Positions 36,377-63,735 are shown, counted from the first letter of the stretch. The stretch: 64,000 nt of DNA from Selaginella tamariscina (GCA_003024785.1 PUQB01000253.1:248001-312000); one strand, 5' to 3'. Made by a program: numbers and translations. The notes: a model not told the origin generated them from the sequence alone.

Positions 36377-38382
36377 TTCCTCTAAACCCATAAGTCTAGA
36401 CATAAGTGTAAATTTTGAAAAATCGAAGCAGTTGAAAATATAATATTCTTGTAAGGCATTACTTGTTTGCAAGCTATTTAAATAATTCCATTAGCTAGTG
36501 TTAGCTAGTGACACTTGTCCTTATATGCAAGGCCTATATAAAGCATGGTTTTTCTTTATTTATTAACCAAGTTCATTTCCAAGCTTTGCTAATTTAAAGT
36601 TCAATCATAAGTTTTAACAATTTTTATAGTTTTCACCTTTTTATCTTTTCTTTTGCTTTGATTCATTTTGTCTTTCTTTTTTTTTTTAACTTCCCAACTT
36701 CCTCAAAATCCATGTATTTCATGTTTTTATCATTTACCTTTTATTTTCCCTTTTTTTTATAACTTTTGCCCGATTGCCTTTAATTTATTACGAATCTTAT
36801 ATTTATGATTGTATAATATAATCTTTTATATGTAATATTATATATATTTAAAAAATATAGTAACTTCATATTAAATTTATTAAATTATTTTTATTAATCA
36901 TTATAAACATTAAAATTGATATACTCCTCTATAAACAAATTCAAATTGTTACAATATATTAAGCTTTAGTTTTAATTTAAAAGGAATGCTCCCCTTCTTT
37001 TTCCAACTTCTTATTTTACTAAAGATTTTCTATGTAAAATATTCTTTTTAAAGTTAAAAATAATATTTTAAAAATTTGTTTGTACAGATGATACTAAAAA
37101 ACAAGTTACTCAATGATTCTAAATGTGAACATTTAACAAGATGGAAATGTTTAAGATCTTACATGTTTGCTTAGCTCTCTAAATTGGTTGTACACAAATC
37201 ATAAAACAAATTTAACATTGAAGTTACAATTTTAAAAGTCATTCTTCCAAGTTTATATCAAGTCTTATTTGAAAATTAATATTAACAAGCAACTAACAAC
37301 TTTAATACATTATAAATCACTATATAATAATAATAATTATTTCATGCTTAAATAACAAAATTGTCATCATTAAAGAATGCATGTTGAACTCGATGTTCTA
37401 ATTGAGGCAGATGCTCTCTTTGATGTTAATCTATTGAGTAATTAATTAAGATTTTAAATGTTAGCATGAGTGTTTTCAATGTGTTCAACTTTGAAAACGT
37501 ACTATTACTTTAAATCAACATAATATGATAATCTCAAAATAATAATTATGCATATTGATGTGTATGAACATCCTTTAAATTAGGATTATATAGTAACTTT
37601 ATAAAATATGAAAGCTACAATAGTTGATATTGTGTCAAAATGTATAACTACCAACCCCAAATATATTTAAAAAAAGATATATAAGAAACATTTCATGAAT
37701 ATCCTTTTTAATAATTATTAGTCCTTGATGAAATAAATTGATTTATTCAATAAAATATTGGATTTAGGATTATTAAAAATAAAGTTGATGCATCCATATG
37801 AATAAATACATGATAATTTATTTCATGAAGAACTTGATAATAAAATTAAAAAGTGTTACGTTTTCAAAATGTTAATGAGAGAAGGTTACTATGGTAACAC
37901 GCATATATATTTTAAATATTTTAAAATTTAATTTGTTTATTATATATATTATGGTGTAATTTAACAAACACTATTGATGAATTTAAAGTACAAGATCATA
38001 TTGTACAAATGATCTTTTAAAAATATTGAATAAGGTTTTTTCTAATTCAATAAAAAAAAACTTTCAAATTTTAAAGATTTCTTTATTAATGTGGCTGACA
38101 CTAATTAATCTATAGGTTTATAATGGTGATAGATCAGTCCCTAGTGGACATGTGTGTTATTTAAAGTTACAACTTTAATAAACACATGAGATTATATATT
38201 TAAGCAAAATTTTCAAAGAAGCATAAAATGATTTATTATGGGTGGTTTCAAGCATCAAGAAAGGGTTGAAGTTAAATACTATACAATAAAATATATATGT
38301 GGTGGAGAAAAAAATAAGTATGTTGAATTTGTTAAAATCTCAAGTGTTAACTAGGATGTGGGACATAAAATTTCATTAGAGA
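36377..38382. other. AT-rich region without recognisable genes
   Basis: Very AT-rich, no ORF of note, no repeat seen beyond simple sequence. Confidence 0.55.
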
Positions 38383-39665
38383 TGTTAGAGTTTTAACCCG
38401 GAGGGCTAACACATGGCAACACATGGCCGTCAAGTGGCCTTCCGGCATTAATTCCATATGTGAGCAACGCTAAGTCTTCCAAGATGACCTTAAGAGTCTA
38501 ACTCAGATGCCTAGTTAAACAAAAGTCTTACAGTCCTACCTTAAGTCCCCTAAAATGACCATCCCTGAACCCTAGAGGATATCTCGAGTAGACTTTAGGA
38601 TCCTATCTTAGTAGACCTAAACAGGCTCATGCCCTAACCCCACAAAAGGAGATGTGTCTCACACATGCCCCTGTGATAGAGTTAAGGCATCATCACTTAC
38701 CCCCTGAGGAATCACCCTCATCCGGGAATACAACCCCTTTAGAGCAACAAGGGGTACCTTGAACCACGACTTATACCTTAGACTTAGGTCTAATACTTAG
38801 TGACGACACGAGTGTACGTCATAGGTAAACACGAGTGTTCTGCTAAGTAAACTCCCCAAAGTTAGGTTTGGATAACCCTAAGTACATGAGTCTCATGATA
38901 GGGCTTCTGCTAATGAGCTTAGGTTGTTCAACCCTTAGATCCTAAGGAGAACACCCCCTAGCCAGGTGTTCAAAAGCACACCTAGTTACGTCCCTTGAGC
39001 GGATGCTTAAGGTTTAGCACCTTAATGTGAGCACAAGCATGCTATTTACTAGAGTATCCAACCCCTTGGCGCACTACCCCAGAGGGCGTGCCTTGGGCAC
39101 TGTATTTATAGATAGCCCAATGTCATATTTCCATGTGACATTGTCTTCCACGATGTGGGCTATCATGCCATAGCCCTTAGATTCAAGAGTTGCACCAAGT
39201 GGTAAACCCTTAGGAACTGGGTCATGTGAACTTATCAAACAAGATCTCACGCCCAAAGTTGGATAAAACACAAATGTGCCTTGCTTGGCCATGAGTGCTA
39301 CACCTAGCTTGACATGGAGGAGGAATCTCATTCCAAAGGAATATACTTGGTGAGTTAATTAATGATCCATTGCCCTAAACCCTAACCTATCAAAACCTAG
39401 GGTATTTCTAAACATATCCAACATGCCGAACCATCAAAACTAACCATTAATTTAACCAAGACATGAAAAACAGAGGATAAATTTTTTTTTTTAAAAGTAA
39501 GTGCTACCTTCGCTTAAAGTTTCTCGCGATATTTAAGGACAACCGTAAACGCCTAAGTACATTAAGTAGGTTGTCTCTCACTACATCTAAAACTTATCAA
39601 CATAGTTTAATAAGTAATAACAGTCAATATCCAAAGTAAAGAGGAGTCATAGAAAAACTATGATA
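38383..39665 (-). mobile_element. LTR-like element copy F
   Basis: About 1283 bp in minus orientation: the plus strand starts TGTTAGAGTTTTAACCC and ends ...ACTATGATA. It contains the same telomere-like CCCTAAACCCTAA words (near 39374-39386) as the other copies. Confidence 0.7.
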
Positions 39666-40179
39666 AAAAATATTTTACATAACAAGTAAATATTATAATT
39701 TATTTGTTTTAAGGTTTGTGGATGACTCACATGCAGTAATGCATATAGATGTAAATATATACATATATAAAGTTTACAGCATGCAATTTGAAATATATGT
39801 AATATTTATGAAGTTTGCATGCAAATCTCAAGCCCCTCATTTATATATTCTACGTTATGATGACGTGGTAATATTTGTTAACATTATCAATATTTAATAG
39901 GCTCAATGTAATTATATAGAATATATAGGTTTCGTTGTGCACCTCATGTGTGTGTGTGTGTGTGATTAATGTTTAGTATTAACTAATTTTGTAAATTATT
40001 ATAATTTACATATGTGATAAATGGGTATCAATTTTGCTAATAAACTCAATATATTCAGATTATAATAATGTATAAATGATTAACTTATTTGATGTTACAT
40101 ATACACTCACAACTAATCTTTTAAAAGTAAATATTAAAGTTAGTTATTTTTTAATTGGTTGTAATCCATTAAACTATTC
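39666..40179. other. AT-rich spacer
   Basis: Simple AT-rich sequence with a TG run at about 39947-39964. Nothing else seen. Confidence 0.5.
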
Positions 40180-41130
40180 AGACTCTTGGGGTTATTTTGA
40201 CAAATTTAGAGCTATTCACATAGGCTATTGATGCTGAATAGCCACTTGGTACCATGTCATACTAAGTTAAAACTCTGACAAATAAGATTATGCAACCATT
40301 GGAGGTAACCATATGTGTGTGTCTACAAAAGCCCTAAAGAGTCTAGGTTGTTCAACCCTCGAACATACTCACATACCCTGAGCTTCAACACCCTAGCCAT
40401 GTGTGCAAATAGGCACACTTGGCCAAGAGACACTTGAGCATATGCTCCAAGCTTAGCACCCCCCATCAGAACACATGCATGTGCTTGCCAAAATCGTTAG
40501 CTTTTCATTGTTAAAACCCATGACACATTCTCAAAGGTTGTATTTGGGTGTTGTACTATGCAACATCTAACTTAGTATCACATGTACATATAACACTCCT
40601 CTTGGATTTCCTTGCTTTAACAACATACGTTTAAATCTTGGAAATATGATAATCAACATGTAGTTGAACTATTTTTTTCAAAATAAAGTTATTGTCATAA
40701 CCTCTTAAAAATAAGAGTTACACTTAATATCACAAATGTAGCTCACAAATGCCATATTAAGAACCCACTTTCATAATTGGGCAAGGGCATGAATAAATGT
40801 AGTAACTAAAATGGGAGTGATATATAAAAATGAGAATATCAAAAAATATTTAATTAATATTTACATATTAATTATTAATATTTTAAACATACATTTTAAA
40901 GAATATTCTTTTTTTAACATATATTATTCTAAAAATTATTTTTTATATTAAAAATGCTAATTAAATAATTAAATTATTAATTATTAAGAAATGGGATTAT
41001 AAACATTCCCATTTTAGTTATAATATTCATTGTGAGTTAAGATGCGTGTTTTGCTTAATTGCAAGTGCTATTCTTAATTTGGTACGAATATGAAAAGTTT
41101 CAACCTTTAATTAAAAATGTATATTCAGAC
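40180..41130. mobile_element. Older LTR-like fragments (copy G)
   Basis: 40180-40275 matches the right end of the family in plus orientation and stops at AAAACTCTGACA. About 40290-41130 is a more diverged stretch matching the family in minus orientation, including the paired words for the GGCACACTTGGC region. These are the oldest copies in the window. Confidence 0.5.
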
Positions 41131-42404
41131 AAGATTTTTTGAGTATGCAAATAGGTTATTAAACAAAAGAAATTGATTAATTCTTAAATGCAATGTATTC
41201 AATGACTTAGATGCAAATTCATTAATAATAAGTAGGATACGATGCACTGAAACTTAATGCAACACAAAGATTCTACCTTGACAACAAAAGTTAACTTATG
41301 TTAGTGATACCAAAGACTTATCAATCTTTGCCAGCTCACTTTAATCTTTAAATGAAAAAAATCAATGGAATTATGATTTTTTTAAAAATTGTAGTTTATA
41401 ATGTTATATATTAAAATTGCTCTTTGAAAATTATCATTCCACAACACTATTAAATATAAAATCAACTTTTGAATATAAATTTTAATAAAATATTAAATAA
41501 AGAATAATTATGTACATTATAAATTTTAAAGAGATAAAAATGAACTACATGTTAGTTTAAAATGTTTGATTTTAGTTAAATAAATAATAAAAACTATAGA
41601 TCAATTAATTATTAATAATTTATTTACACAAAATAATCTATAGACTTTTAATATGTGAAGAATAAAAAAATTATAATAAAATAAAAATATCAATATATTT
41701 AAATTTTTTTTAATTTTATTCAATATGGAATTTTCAGTTATTGGTCCTGCAAATTTTATGGTTTTCTTTAAATAAAGATATTATAATTTTCATTGAATGT
41801 TTTATTTGAATATATAAAAAAACATTATTCATAATGTTGTACTAAAAAATTTTTTATTTATGTCATTAAGGAAATGAGAAGAGTTCATTTCTCGATTTTT
41901 AAATAGAGACTTATTTGATCTTTTAAATGATTACACAATCATAATAAAAATAAACATATCAAATTTTTACTTATAAAAATTTCTCATACTATAAAACATA
42001 AATCCTCCTTATTATCCTTAGTACATTTTTTGTTTATATTCTACATTTTCACTTTTCATGCGTTAAATTTGCATAAATGAAATAAAAGTAAATAATCATT
42101 CACATGCGTGAGTGCGTGTGTTTTCAATATATATGTGTGTGTGTGTGTGTGTCTATATATATAGAGAGAGAGAGCGGGGGGGGGGGGGAGGAGCTAGCTG
42201 AAAGTCTGTAAACAAGACATGGATATACACCAGAATAAGATGAAATCTGACACAAATATATAGACTACATGTGATATAACTTAAGACATATCAAACACAC
42301 ACAACAATACACCCATATTACATGTGATGTTGCAAAACTTTTCTACTATACCATCAAAATAAAATATACATATACCGATATATATACATATGTACACACA
42401 GCAA
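41131..42404. other. AT-rich spacer ending in compound microsatellite
   Basis: No gene seen. 42131-42188 is a TG run, then CTATATATATAG, an AG run and a run of 13 G. Downstream transcript end of SGR6 probably lies here. Confidence 0.5.
42131..42188. repeat. Compound microsatellite (TG)n-TA-(AG)n-G13
   Basis: TG run, CTATATATATAG, AG run, then C and 13 consecutive G (42176-42188). The same order recurs at 45921-46051 and 53094-53131. Confidence 0.85.
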
Positions 42405-54728
<12,324 letters not shown>

Positions 54729-55352
54729 ATTACTGCATTCCTCAAGAACCCTATTAGCTTACACGTGTCCGAATGACCATGAACCCTAAAGTAGATTTAG
54801 GGCTCGCATAGCGCCAAAATGCCGGTTTTAAACTTCTAAGTGTGCTCGCGTCACACACACATGTACACACTTCAAGTACTGTCTATTCATAAAACGTATA
54901 TTCTTTGAACTATTCGCGTGTCACACTGATATATATATATATATCCTCATATACACGTATTCTCTGATATCATCATCTCTGATATATATATATGTGTGTG
55001 TGTGTGTATACGCTGTGTGTATGTGTGAGTTCTTTATGGTTTGCATATATTCATTGATTATATGAAATATAGATGTAATATTTATATAAAGTAAATATAA
55101 ATTCTAATAAATTAACTCTAACTATATATTGTCATATATAATTAACATTGATTGTCTAAAGTTAAATATATATTCGCACCAGATTCTTCGGACATATTCT
55201 TTGGATCTCAGTATAATATATTGAATTTTTTCGCATATTAACTTCTGATTAATATATGTAATTATATTAATATTATAATTAAAACTTAATATTTTAATAA
55301 CACGAAGACATTTCAGTAGAAGATGCTTGTCATATGAATAAAAAAGAACACT
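54729..55352. promoter_or_regulatory. SGR6 promoter side and spacer to RPS15
   Basis: AACCCTAAA at 54782-54790 and TTTAGGG at 54796-54802 are paired telo-boxes 55-75 bases upstream of the SGR6 ATG. The remainder is TA/TG microsatellite and AT-rich sequence that should contain the RPS15 3' end. Confidence 0.5.
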
Positions 55353-56207
<855 letters not shown>

Positions 56208-56486
56208 TCTGAAGATCCGCTGCTCCTCTTTAGCCGCTGCTCCTCTGTACCGCCGCGCCGCGCAGGAAACCTAGAAGCACTGAAGAACCCTAAACCTAAG
56301 GCTGAATTAGCCGTTCAAGTAGACGGTCCAGATTTTATACTATGTTTTGCATTCACAGCTCTTCGATCTAGGTTTTTTACAACCACCGTGGATCTTTTCA
56401 GCCCTGGGCAATATGCTCCGTTGATCTTCGTTTGCCCTAATCGGCTAGGTTTCGGCTCGAAGGAAGCGAAGCGTTGAGCGCCGAGG
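56208..56486. promoter_or_regulatory. Divergent promoter of RPS15 and RPS25
   Basis: The two ATGs are about 280 bases apart and point outward. AACCCTAAACC near 56286-56296 is a telo-box; weaker CTAGGTTT words lie near 56370 and 56450. Both non-coding first exons must start in this interval. Shared control of two small-subunit proteins is likely but not shown. Confidence 0.6.
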
Positions 56487-57610
56487 ATGGTAAGTTGTTG
56501 AATCCTGAGATTTTTCTTGTGATTTCTCGAGCAAAATCTGTGTGATTTCTTTGATTTATTGGATCATTGCTGATATGCTTGCCACATTATGAATTTGATC
56601 GATCTTCTGTATGTCCTTTTCTAACGTTCATCGTTTACCGCAGGCCCAAAGAAAGCTGACAAGGGCGCCCCTGCGGCCAAGCCCGCTAAGAGCGGTGGAG
56701 GTTCGAAACAGAAGAAGAAGGCAAGTCATATTCTTAGTCGCACCTGGTTAATCACATATATAAGAGTGTTTGATTAAGCACGTACCCACATTTGTAGACC
56801 GATCAAAATGTGCACTTCTCCTGTCAGTTGTACTGTTGATCAAAGATGCCCAGAGGTCAAATATTACACTTTTGTACGTTTGCATTGGCAATGTGTCTGT
56901 TAATCACATATATGGCACGTAGAACACATAAGTACACCTCCAACGCTCTCTGTCTGTGTATTATGTGTATATAAGATGCATTTACTTTACACCTCCATAT
57001 AGATATTTTCCCATATTGCCTGTCTTACACATGGAAAGCTGAAGAGATGTTTCATGTAATATATACATAACGCACGTATCACGTTTTTCTCAGTTGGGTA
57101 TATGTTTTATTATCTAAAACTGTGTACAAAGTATTGCACTTTATATGCAATGTATTCTTTATGGTACGTATATAAGTAGAAAAGAAAGCTTTGTATGTTT
57201 TTTCTATCAGTTGGTTATCTGTACTTGTACACGCGTACACAGTTGATTGAATAGGTCGTTACATTAGATAATATTAATGCGAGTTCTCTCTTTTGCAGAA
57301 GTGGAGCAAGGGGAAACAGAAAGAGAAAGTAAACAATATGGTCTTGTTCGACTCTGCGACATTTGAGAAACTCCTGACGAGGTTCCGAAATACAAGCTCA
57401 TTACGCCGTCTATCCTCTCGGATCGCCTGAGGGTGCGTGCCCCGTAACGTTTTGTTGGGTAGTTGTTTTACTTATTTGTGTTTGGTTCTATTAACAGATT
57501 ACCGGCAGCCTCGCCAGACGGCGATCCAGGAGCTTATGGGGAAAGGGGCGATCCGGTGCGTGTCCACCCATGGTTCACAGGCCATCTACACAAGGGCAAC
57601 CAATACCTGA
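56487..57610 (+). CDS. RPS25: 40S ribosomal protein S25 (eS25)
   Basis: eS25 is a eukaryote-specific 40S protein near the E-site. Four exons: 56487-56489 (ATG only), 56644-56720, 57299-57432, 57498-57610. The product shows a Lys/Ala-rich N-terminus, [37 protein letters not shown] and ITGSLARR, and ends IYTRATNT with TGA 57608-57610. Intron 2 begins GCAAGT, a GC-AG intron. Three breaks, each one base short of a run (CCC 56645-56647, G 57379, GG 57520-57521), interrupt a protein of about 108 residues; all three repair to the conserved eS25 sequence, so I read them as consensus errors. Confidence 0.93.
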
Positions 57611-58917
57611 TCAGGTTTCACATGTTTTTTCCACTTTGAGTTTAATTTTCACTGCCGAGAGCAGATTTTATATACATGTGCGGGGATACGGATAATTACA
57701 TGTATGTAGCGTAATTACATTATATAGTAATCCTGATGCTACACTTCGGAACATGGTGAGAGTTCTTTGTGACTAACTTGGAGTTATATATGGTGAGGTC
57801 TTTGTGACTAACATGAAAGCTATATTTGGTATGTCTATAAAAGCGTCGTGCATTAAGATCTATATATACTCTGTAGTTTTAAACCATATATTCCACAGAT
57901 ATATTAATATTGGACGTCATCGTGTGCAAACACTTCATATATGTTTATTGTACATATTATTGGGTATTATATAAACGTGAATTAAATTAATAAATATTAT
58001 TATATTATTTAGCTTCATCTGAGGTGCCCGGCCATTTATTTACTATTAAATGCTTAATTATACGTTTTAATAACTTGTTTTTTAAATCAATACTTTTATA
58101 ATTCTTTATAGTTTTATAATACTTCATTATTTATTTAATTAGATATTCATTAATTTGACTTTTCCACAATTTCATATTTATCATAAAATATTAAATACTT
58201 CTTAATAAATATTAATAATGTTTTAAAAAGATTTCAACCATATTTTGGTGATTCACATTAATTATATATATTTGTATATAAGAAAAGTAAATTAAACATA
58301 CATATTTCAAGTTTAAATAAATAATTAATAAGATGTCAAATTAATATATAACTTTAATATTAATTTATCTTCAGCCTTTAAAAGCTATGGAGTTTACAAC
58401 TATATTCATAAGTATTAACGTAATAACTTCTATTACTTTAATAATTTATATTTAGTTTTCATTGTGCCTCTGTAATTTTACATTAAAGTGATTATTTAAT
58501 TAAAATATAAATTATCATTATAAATTTTATTTACCCAATCAACCAATTAAATTTTAATAAATTATTCCACGTGCAATTTTCTTTTTCACTTGTCGATTAT
58601 TTAAAATTCAAATATTTACATGTCACCTATGTGGTGCTTACATAGTAGTAACCAAAATAATCACCTCACTAAATCTAATGAAAAAATAAATAATTATTAA
58701 GTTAATCAAGTCTTAATAATTTATTTTTTTTTTAAATTAGGGTTCCAAAATGTTATTATTTATTAACTTAAATTAAATAAATAAAAATAAAATAAAAATA
58801 TTAGAGTTCTGAAATGTTAAGTACGTGGGGTGTCGTTTTGAATATGAAAGCCAATTTTGAAGATGTGGTTCCTCTCAAAATAAAACTAAGTAAAATAAGA
58901 AAAAGTAAGTAGGTAGC
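57611..58917. other. AT-rich spacer
   Basis: 3' region of RPS25, then very AT-rich sequence. No gene seen. Confidence 0.55.
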
Positions 58918-59898
58918 ATGCTAATAAGTGAAAATATAAATGGAAATATTCTAAATAAACAACTAAAAGTTGAAGAATTAAATTTTAATGTTACCATTTA
59001 CATTCCCGGTGAGGATATAGATGTAACATTGCTAAAGAATGTAAAAAGGTTTATTAAAGAGCAATACAATATTGACTTATGTGAAAGGTGGTTCATTTGG
59101 GAATTTACACTTTCAGATGCTTTGTAAGATAGAAACTTCAAATGTTCAATCAGTTAGAAAAGTCTTAAAGTAATATTTATAATGAACAGATGGAGCAAAT
59201 ACAAAGAAAATTACAATGTTCAAAAAACTGAAGAACAAAGACATTTATTCTTAGCATGGAATGGTTGGATATTGCATGAATGACTACAAAGAACCACTTC
59301 AAGTTTGTTAGGTATGTTGTTTCCTTTCTTGTATTGTGCTAACGTTGAAAATAATGAAAAAAAATATTATTGACAAAGATTTTGATGTAGGAAACATTAA
59401 GTATATCAAGTTTGGTGCATCAGATTTGAAGAATAGTGTTTGTATATCTACAAACAACATCTTTGATTGGGTAAGATATTTCAAACTTAGACACATGAAA
59501 AAGCAAATTGGTGTGGATTTTTGTTTAGCTCTAACTTGCATGTTAAGGAGTGGCAGTTTTTATCTTATTTCTTATTGAATTTAGATAGGTAGAAGCAATC
59601 TAGAGAATAATAAATGATTCTTTAAGCACGACTAAAACTGACATGAGAAAGATTTCTTTTTAAGAGATAGAAGAACAAAGGGTCTGAGAAAGAAAAGATA
59701 TAAGTGTATACCAAGAAGTTGAAGTTTGAAAAAGAGTTTATTTCACTTTATAGCTCTTTTATGTCAACTAGTTCAACGTTTACATTGAAATATGAAGTTG
59801 ACGAAGTTGGATCGTCAAATACAGGTCAAACACAAAGTAAGCAAAACATTTTATTTAATTCCATAATTTTTAAAAATTCAAGTCGAACTAATCCATAA
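58918..59898 (+). other. Cluster of coding-like open frames, unrecognised
   Basis: Three frames of 64-80 codons follow each other on one strand (58918-59127, 59336-59578, 59704-59898). They have ordinary amino acid composition for AT-rich sequence (for example LNFNVTIYIPGEDIDVTLL and RYFKLRHMKKQIGVDFCLAL) rather than simple-repeat translation. No family is recognised. They may be debris of a transposon or of a captured gene. Confidence 0.3.
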
Positions 59899-62728
59899 CT
59901 TTTTTTTTTAGTTATTATTAGGGTTTTTTTTTAATTATTAGAATGTTTAAAGAAGTGCATGAGTTTGTGGAGACTTCTTTAAGATTACAAATGGTATTGT
60001 CATTCAAGACACTTAATTATTAATCAATCTCCTTTACTGTTTATTATTGATGAATTTGATATGCAAGTATTTATATTATTTTTTTTTTTTGATTTATATT
60101 GTAGGAGTTTCCAAAAAAAGACATTAGAAAAATGCTTAATAAGCCGCTCCTCATTTGTTTTAGGAAATAAATGCTAGAAGAATTTAATAAACCCCAAAAA
60201 TAAGGAATCGATCTATGGTAAATTATGCAAAAATTGTGTAAAAGAATGCACACACACAAATACAATTTATATTTTTATGCATGAGCATACAAAATAGAGA
60301 AGTTAAAGGTAACCATGGGAAAGTAACTTAGGCGTGAGCCAACATTCAATAAGTGAGTAGATGCATTAAAAATGGAGTTTCATAATCTTTACAAGAATTC
60401 ATTTATATTAAAAAGTGTAAAAACATGATGATTTCCTTAAACCTTAGGGTTTATATCAAAGTTTGCACTTAAAGTATCAATGTTGAAGATCTCATCCATG
60501 TAAGCCATATATATGCCTATGTATGTGGTGTGTGTGTGTGTGTTTATGTAATACACTATATCATTAAATACATCTAAAGACATTCTTTATTTGCATTAAT
60601 ACTTATGCATCTTTGATATGTGTATTTTTATATTATAAAATACATAAATACATACATGTAACATATAAAATACTATGTATGTATTTGTGTAACCATATAT
60701 ACTTTTACATTCATTTTTGCATTATAAAAGGAAAGCTCAAATATTAAAATTATAAAAATAGTTATATGTACAATGTAATCTCTCTCTCTCTGCATGTGTA
60801 CATTTATCTGTGCATGTCTTTTTATGTATTAAATAACAATTTTGTTTAAGTATAAATGGTGGTATCCAAATTGTTAAAGACTACTATATGTGTATAATTA
60901 TATTTATTATTACTGACAAGAGAGATCAACAATCTACACACCCACACACACATGGGGAGAGAGAGTTATATTCTTATATTAAAGAGAGATAATCTAGCAT
61001 ACACTTAGGCTTATAAGTATCAGTTTGATATATTTAAATAATTATTTAATTTTTACATATACCCTACTAAATAATCTATTGTAATAAGGTATAAACAAAT
61101 TGTTTCATGGTGTTGAAAAGTTCAACACTACCCATTAGTTTCATTTATCAATTTATGTACTTTGGTAAATTGAGCTCTTTATAAGAAGAGCATATATAGA
61201 ATGGAGTTTGCTTTACTAAGTCTAGTAATATGTGTTGTCTATATCACATCGTACACATATACATGCATATATATATATAATATTATATATATAATATTAT
61301 ATATATATAATATACCATGTATATATGCATATATAAACACACACACACATGTATATATTGTGGTGTGTATATTGATATGTTTTATGTATGCAAATGCATT
61401 GTTTAATATGTACACACGAGTCCTAACAAATAAGAACATAAATATTACAAGAGCGTGGGAACATCCAATGAATCTCAGTTGAGATACTTGGAAAAATATT
61501 TAACTTTATATATATAAGAGAGAATGTTATTTTAACTAAAAAAATTTGATTTATATTTATAGGTTACACATGAATTATTGGACCACTGGATCATATATGA
61601 GTACAATATATAATGACTTATATATTGAAAAAGGTTATTCATTAATAAATTTATTTATTTTATCTCTCGTGTAATTAACTATGATGTCTTTACAATAGAT
61701 GCACCCACACACGTAGATAATTGCACACGGTTATACACAATATGCATTATTTTTAATATGTATATATTTGATCTATATCGATTATATATGCATCATTTTT
61801 TTAAATATATATGAATATACACAAATCTATATGCATTGTTTTTATAACATGTGTATGTTGAATGCAAAAAACCCTAATTAGTATTAAAAAAACTTCACTT
61901 ATAATTTAATTTTTAATTCAATTAACCATTCTAATATATAACCATAGTAATTATTATTGATAATATTTTTTAATTTATCAAGAGCCAAATAATCACCCGC
62001 TAGTGGAAAATGGACTTATAATTTATATAAACTTAATTTTCATTAGCATGTGATTATTTTTTACTATGATAAATTAGAAAAATGCAAGTCATTCATAATA
62101 ACTACTTGTTGAGCCTGAATGAAATAATATATATACATATTATACACACACACACACACACACACGCTCTTTTTACAAAACAAATTTAAACGTGTGTGTA
62201 TATATAATATCTTATATGTAAAGGTTGATATTTTAACCAATCTTTTCGATTTTTCATGTTCACAGTTTTTTATTATTTCTTTTTTTCACTTGAAATGTCC
62301 AATTTTGTTTTAAAATTATTATAATTAACCAGTGAATTAATCTTGGTATATATTTCTTAATAATTTCTTTTAATTTTATGAGTTGAGGTAATTAATCACT
62401 TGGTACTGAAAAGTGGACTTAAGTATTAGTTTATAACATTTTAATATTTTATTTATTATAAATTTATTAAAAAGTTCAACATTAAAAAATAATTAAAGTG
62501 AAAACTTCAAAGCTTACAAATGTCGCCTGGTATATTAGTGTATATTAAATATAAATGTTTAATGTTAATATGTTCCATACTTTTGTTTAAACTCTTTTTC
62601 ATTATGTTCAAAGAAATATAAATTATTAGAGAGTTTATAATAACCACAAATATAAAATAAAATAAAATAATATATAACTTAATTCATAATTATACTTGGT
62701 TCTATAGAACTTTTAACATTTAATAATT
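59899..62728. other. AT-rich region, microsatellites return from 60500
   Basis: No gene is seen. TG/TA/CA runs typical of introns in this genome reappear from about 60520, including the TAATAT palindromic tract near 61267-61314. Confidence 0.45.
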
Positions 62729-62923
62729 TTAAGTATTAATATTTTTAATATAATAAGGCAAACACGTGCAAAACTGGAGTTTAACGGGGGTGTTTAAGTT
62801 TAAAAAAAAACTGGTACACCTGACACGGTGCACTGGTGGAAAGAGTTCACAGGAATCACAATGACATGTTATCCACTGCATTCCTCTGCACTCCTCAAAG
62901 CATTCAGCACAGGACGATTGCAT
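62729..62923 (-). other. GC-richer Cys-rich island, possible exon
   Basis: A minus frame from 62923 reads MQSSCAECFEECRGMQ then ITCHCDSCELFPPVHRVRC before a good donor (CAG|GTGTAC near 62817). Eight Cys fall in 36 residues in CxxC/CxC spacing, and the GC content stands out from its surroundings. It could be a first exon of a small zinc-binding protein. No family is assigned. Confidence 0.3.
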
Positions 62924-63020
62924 TTTCTTATATTACAACTTGCTTCGCTGTCTGTCCTGCATATCTTTGTCTTTCATACCCCGTGATCCTTGCTATATAT
63001 ACATGTATAGTTTGATATTA

Positions 63021-63537
63021 TGTATGTATTTGTCTGTATACAAATATACATTTATATGTATATATTTGTCTGTATACGATCATAGACAAGCTTGTCTTTT
63101 TGGGTGGAGACCCACCGAATACAGGCATGTTTATACACATCTATACATACATACATATAGGATGTACATAATATATGTGCTTTTTGAATAGTCTATATAG
63201 GCATAGACGTGTGTATCTCTTTCTTTCAAATCATCTAGTGGAACAGTATATATTGCATATATATATCATATCTCTCTGTGTGGTTGATATATATGTACGT
63301 AAAACACAGTCAAGATTCTCTTTCTCTAGATCTATCTATATATATATGAATGTGCAGTAGATGTGTATATACATATGTATGTACACATGCACATACATAT
63401 ATGTATGCATGCATGGATCTAATGATGCATATATACATTGTCTTTAGGTTGGGTGTGTGTGATGTACATTTATCAGTATGTATTTGTCTGTATACAATCA
63501 CAGACAAGGTTATCTTTTGGGATGGGGACCCAACAAT
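63021..63537 (+). repeat. Dispersed direct repeats with coding-like text
   Basis: 63063-63119 and 63481-63537 share TATTTGTCTGTATAC, then ATCATAGACAAG or ATCACAGACAAG, then a TCTTTT-GGG-GG-GACCCA segment. A third, shorter copy of the first 17 bases lies at 63024-63040. In one frame both long copies read DK[LV][VI]F..GDP. They lie 418 bases apart. Confidence 0.6.
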
Positions 63538-63696
63538 CCATGTTGGTCATTTTTCCGTGTATATACACATACACACATACATGGATATGCATTGATCTAT
63601 ACGATATACAAACACATAATGCATAACGAAGGTTCTCCTTCATATATATACATCATGTGTGTATGTTGTGTATACATACCTGTATACAAACATGGT

Positions 63697-63735
<39 letters not shown>

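Noticed and set aside
61267-61314. Palindromic TAATAT tract as a structured element or origin
   Set aside because: It is explained by simple AT repeat sequence.
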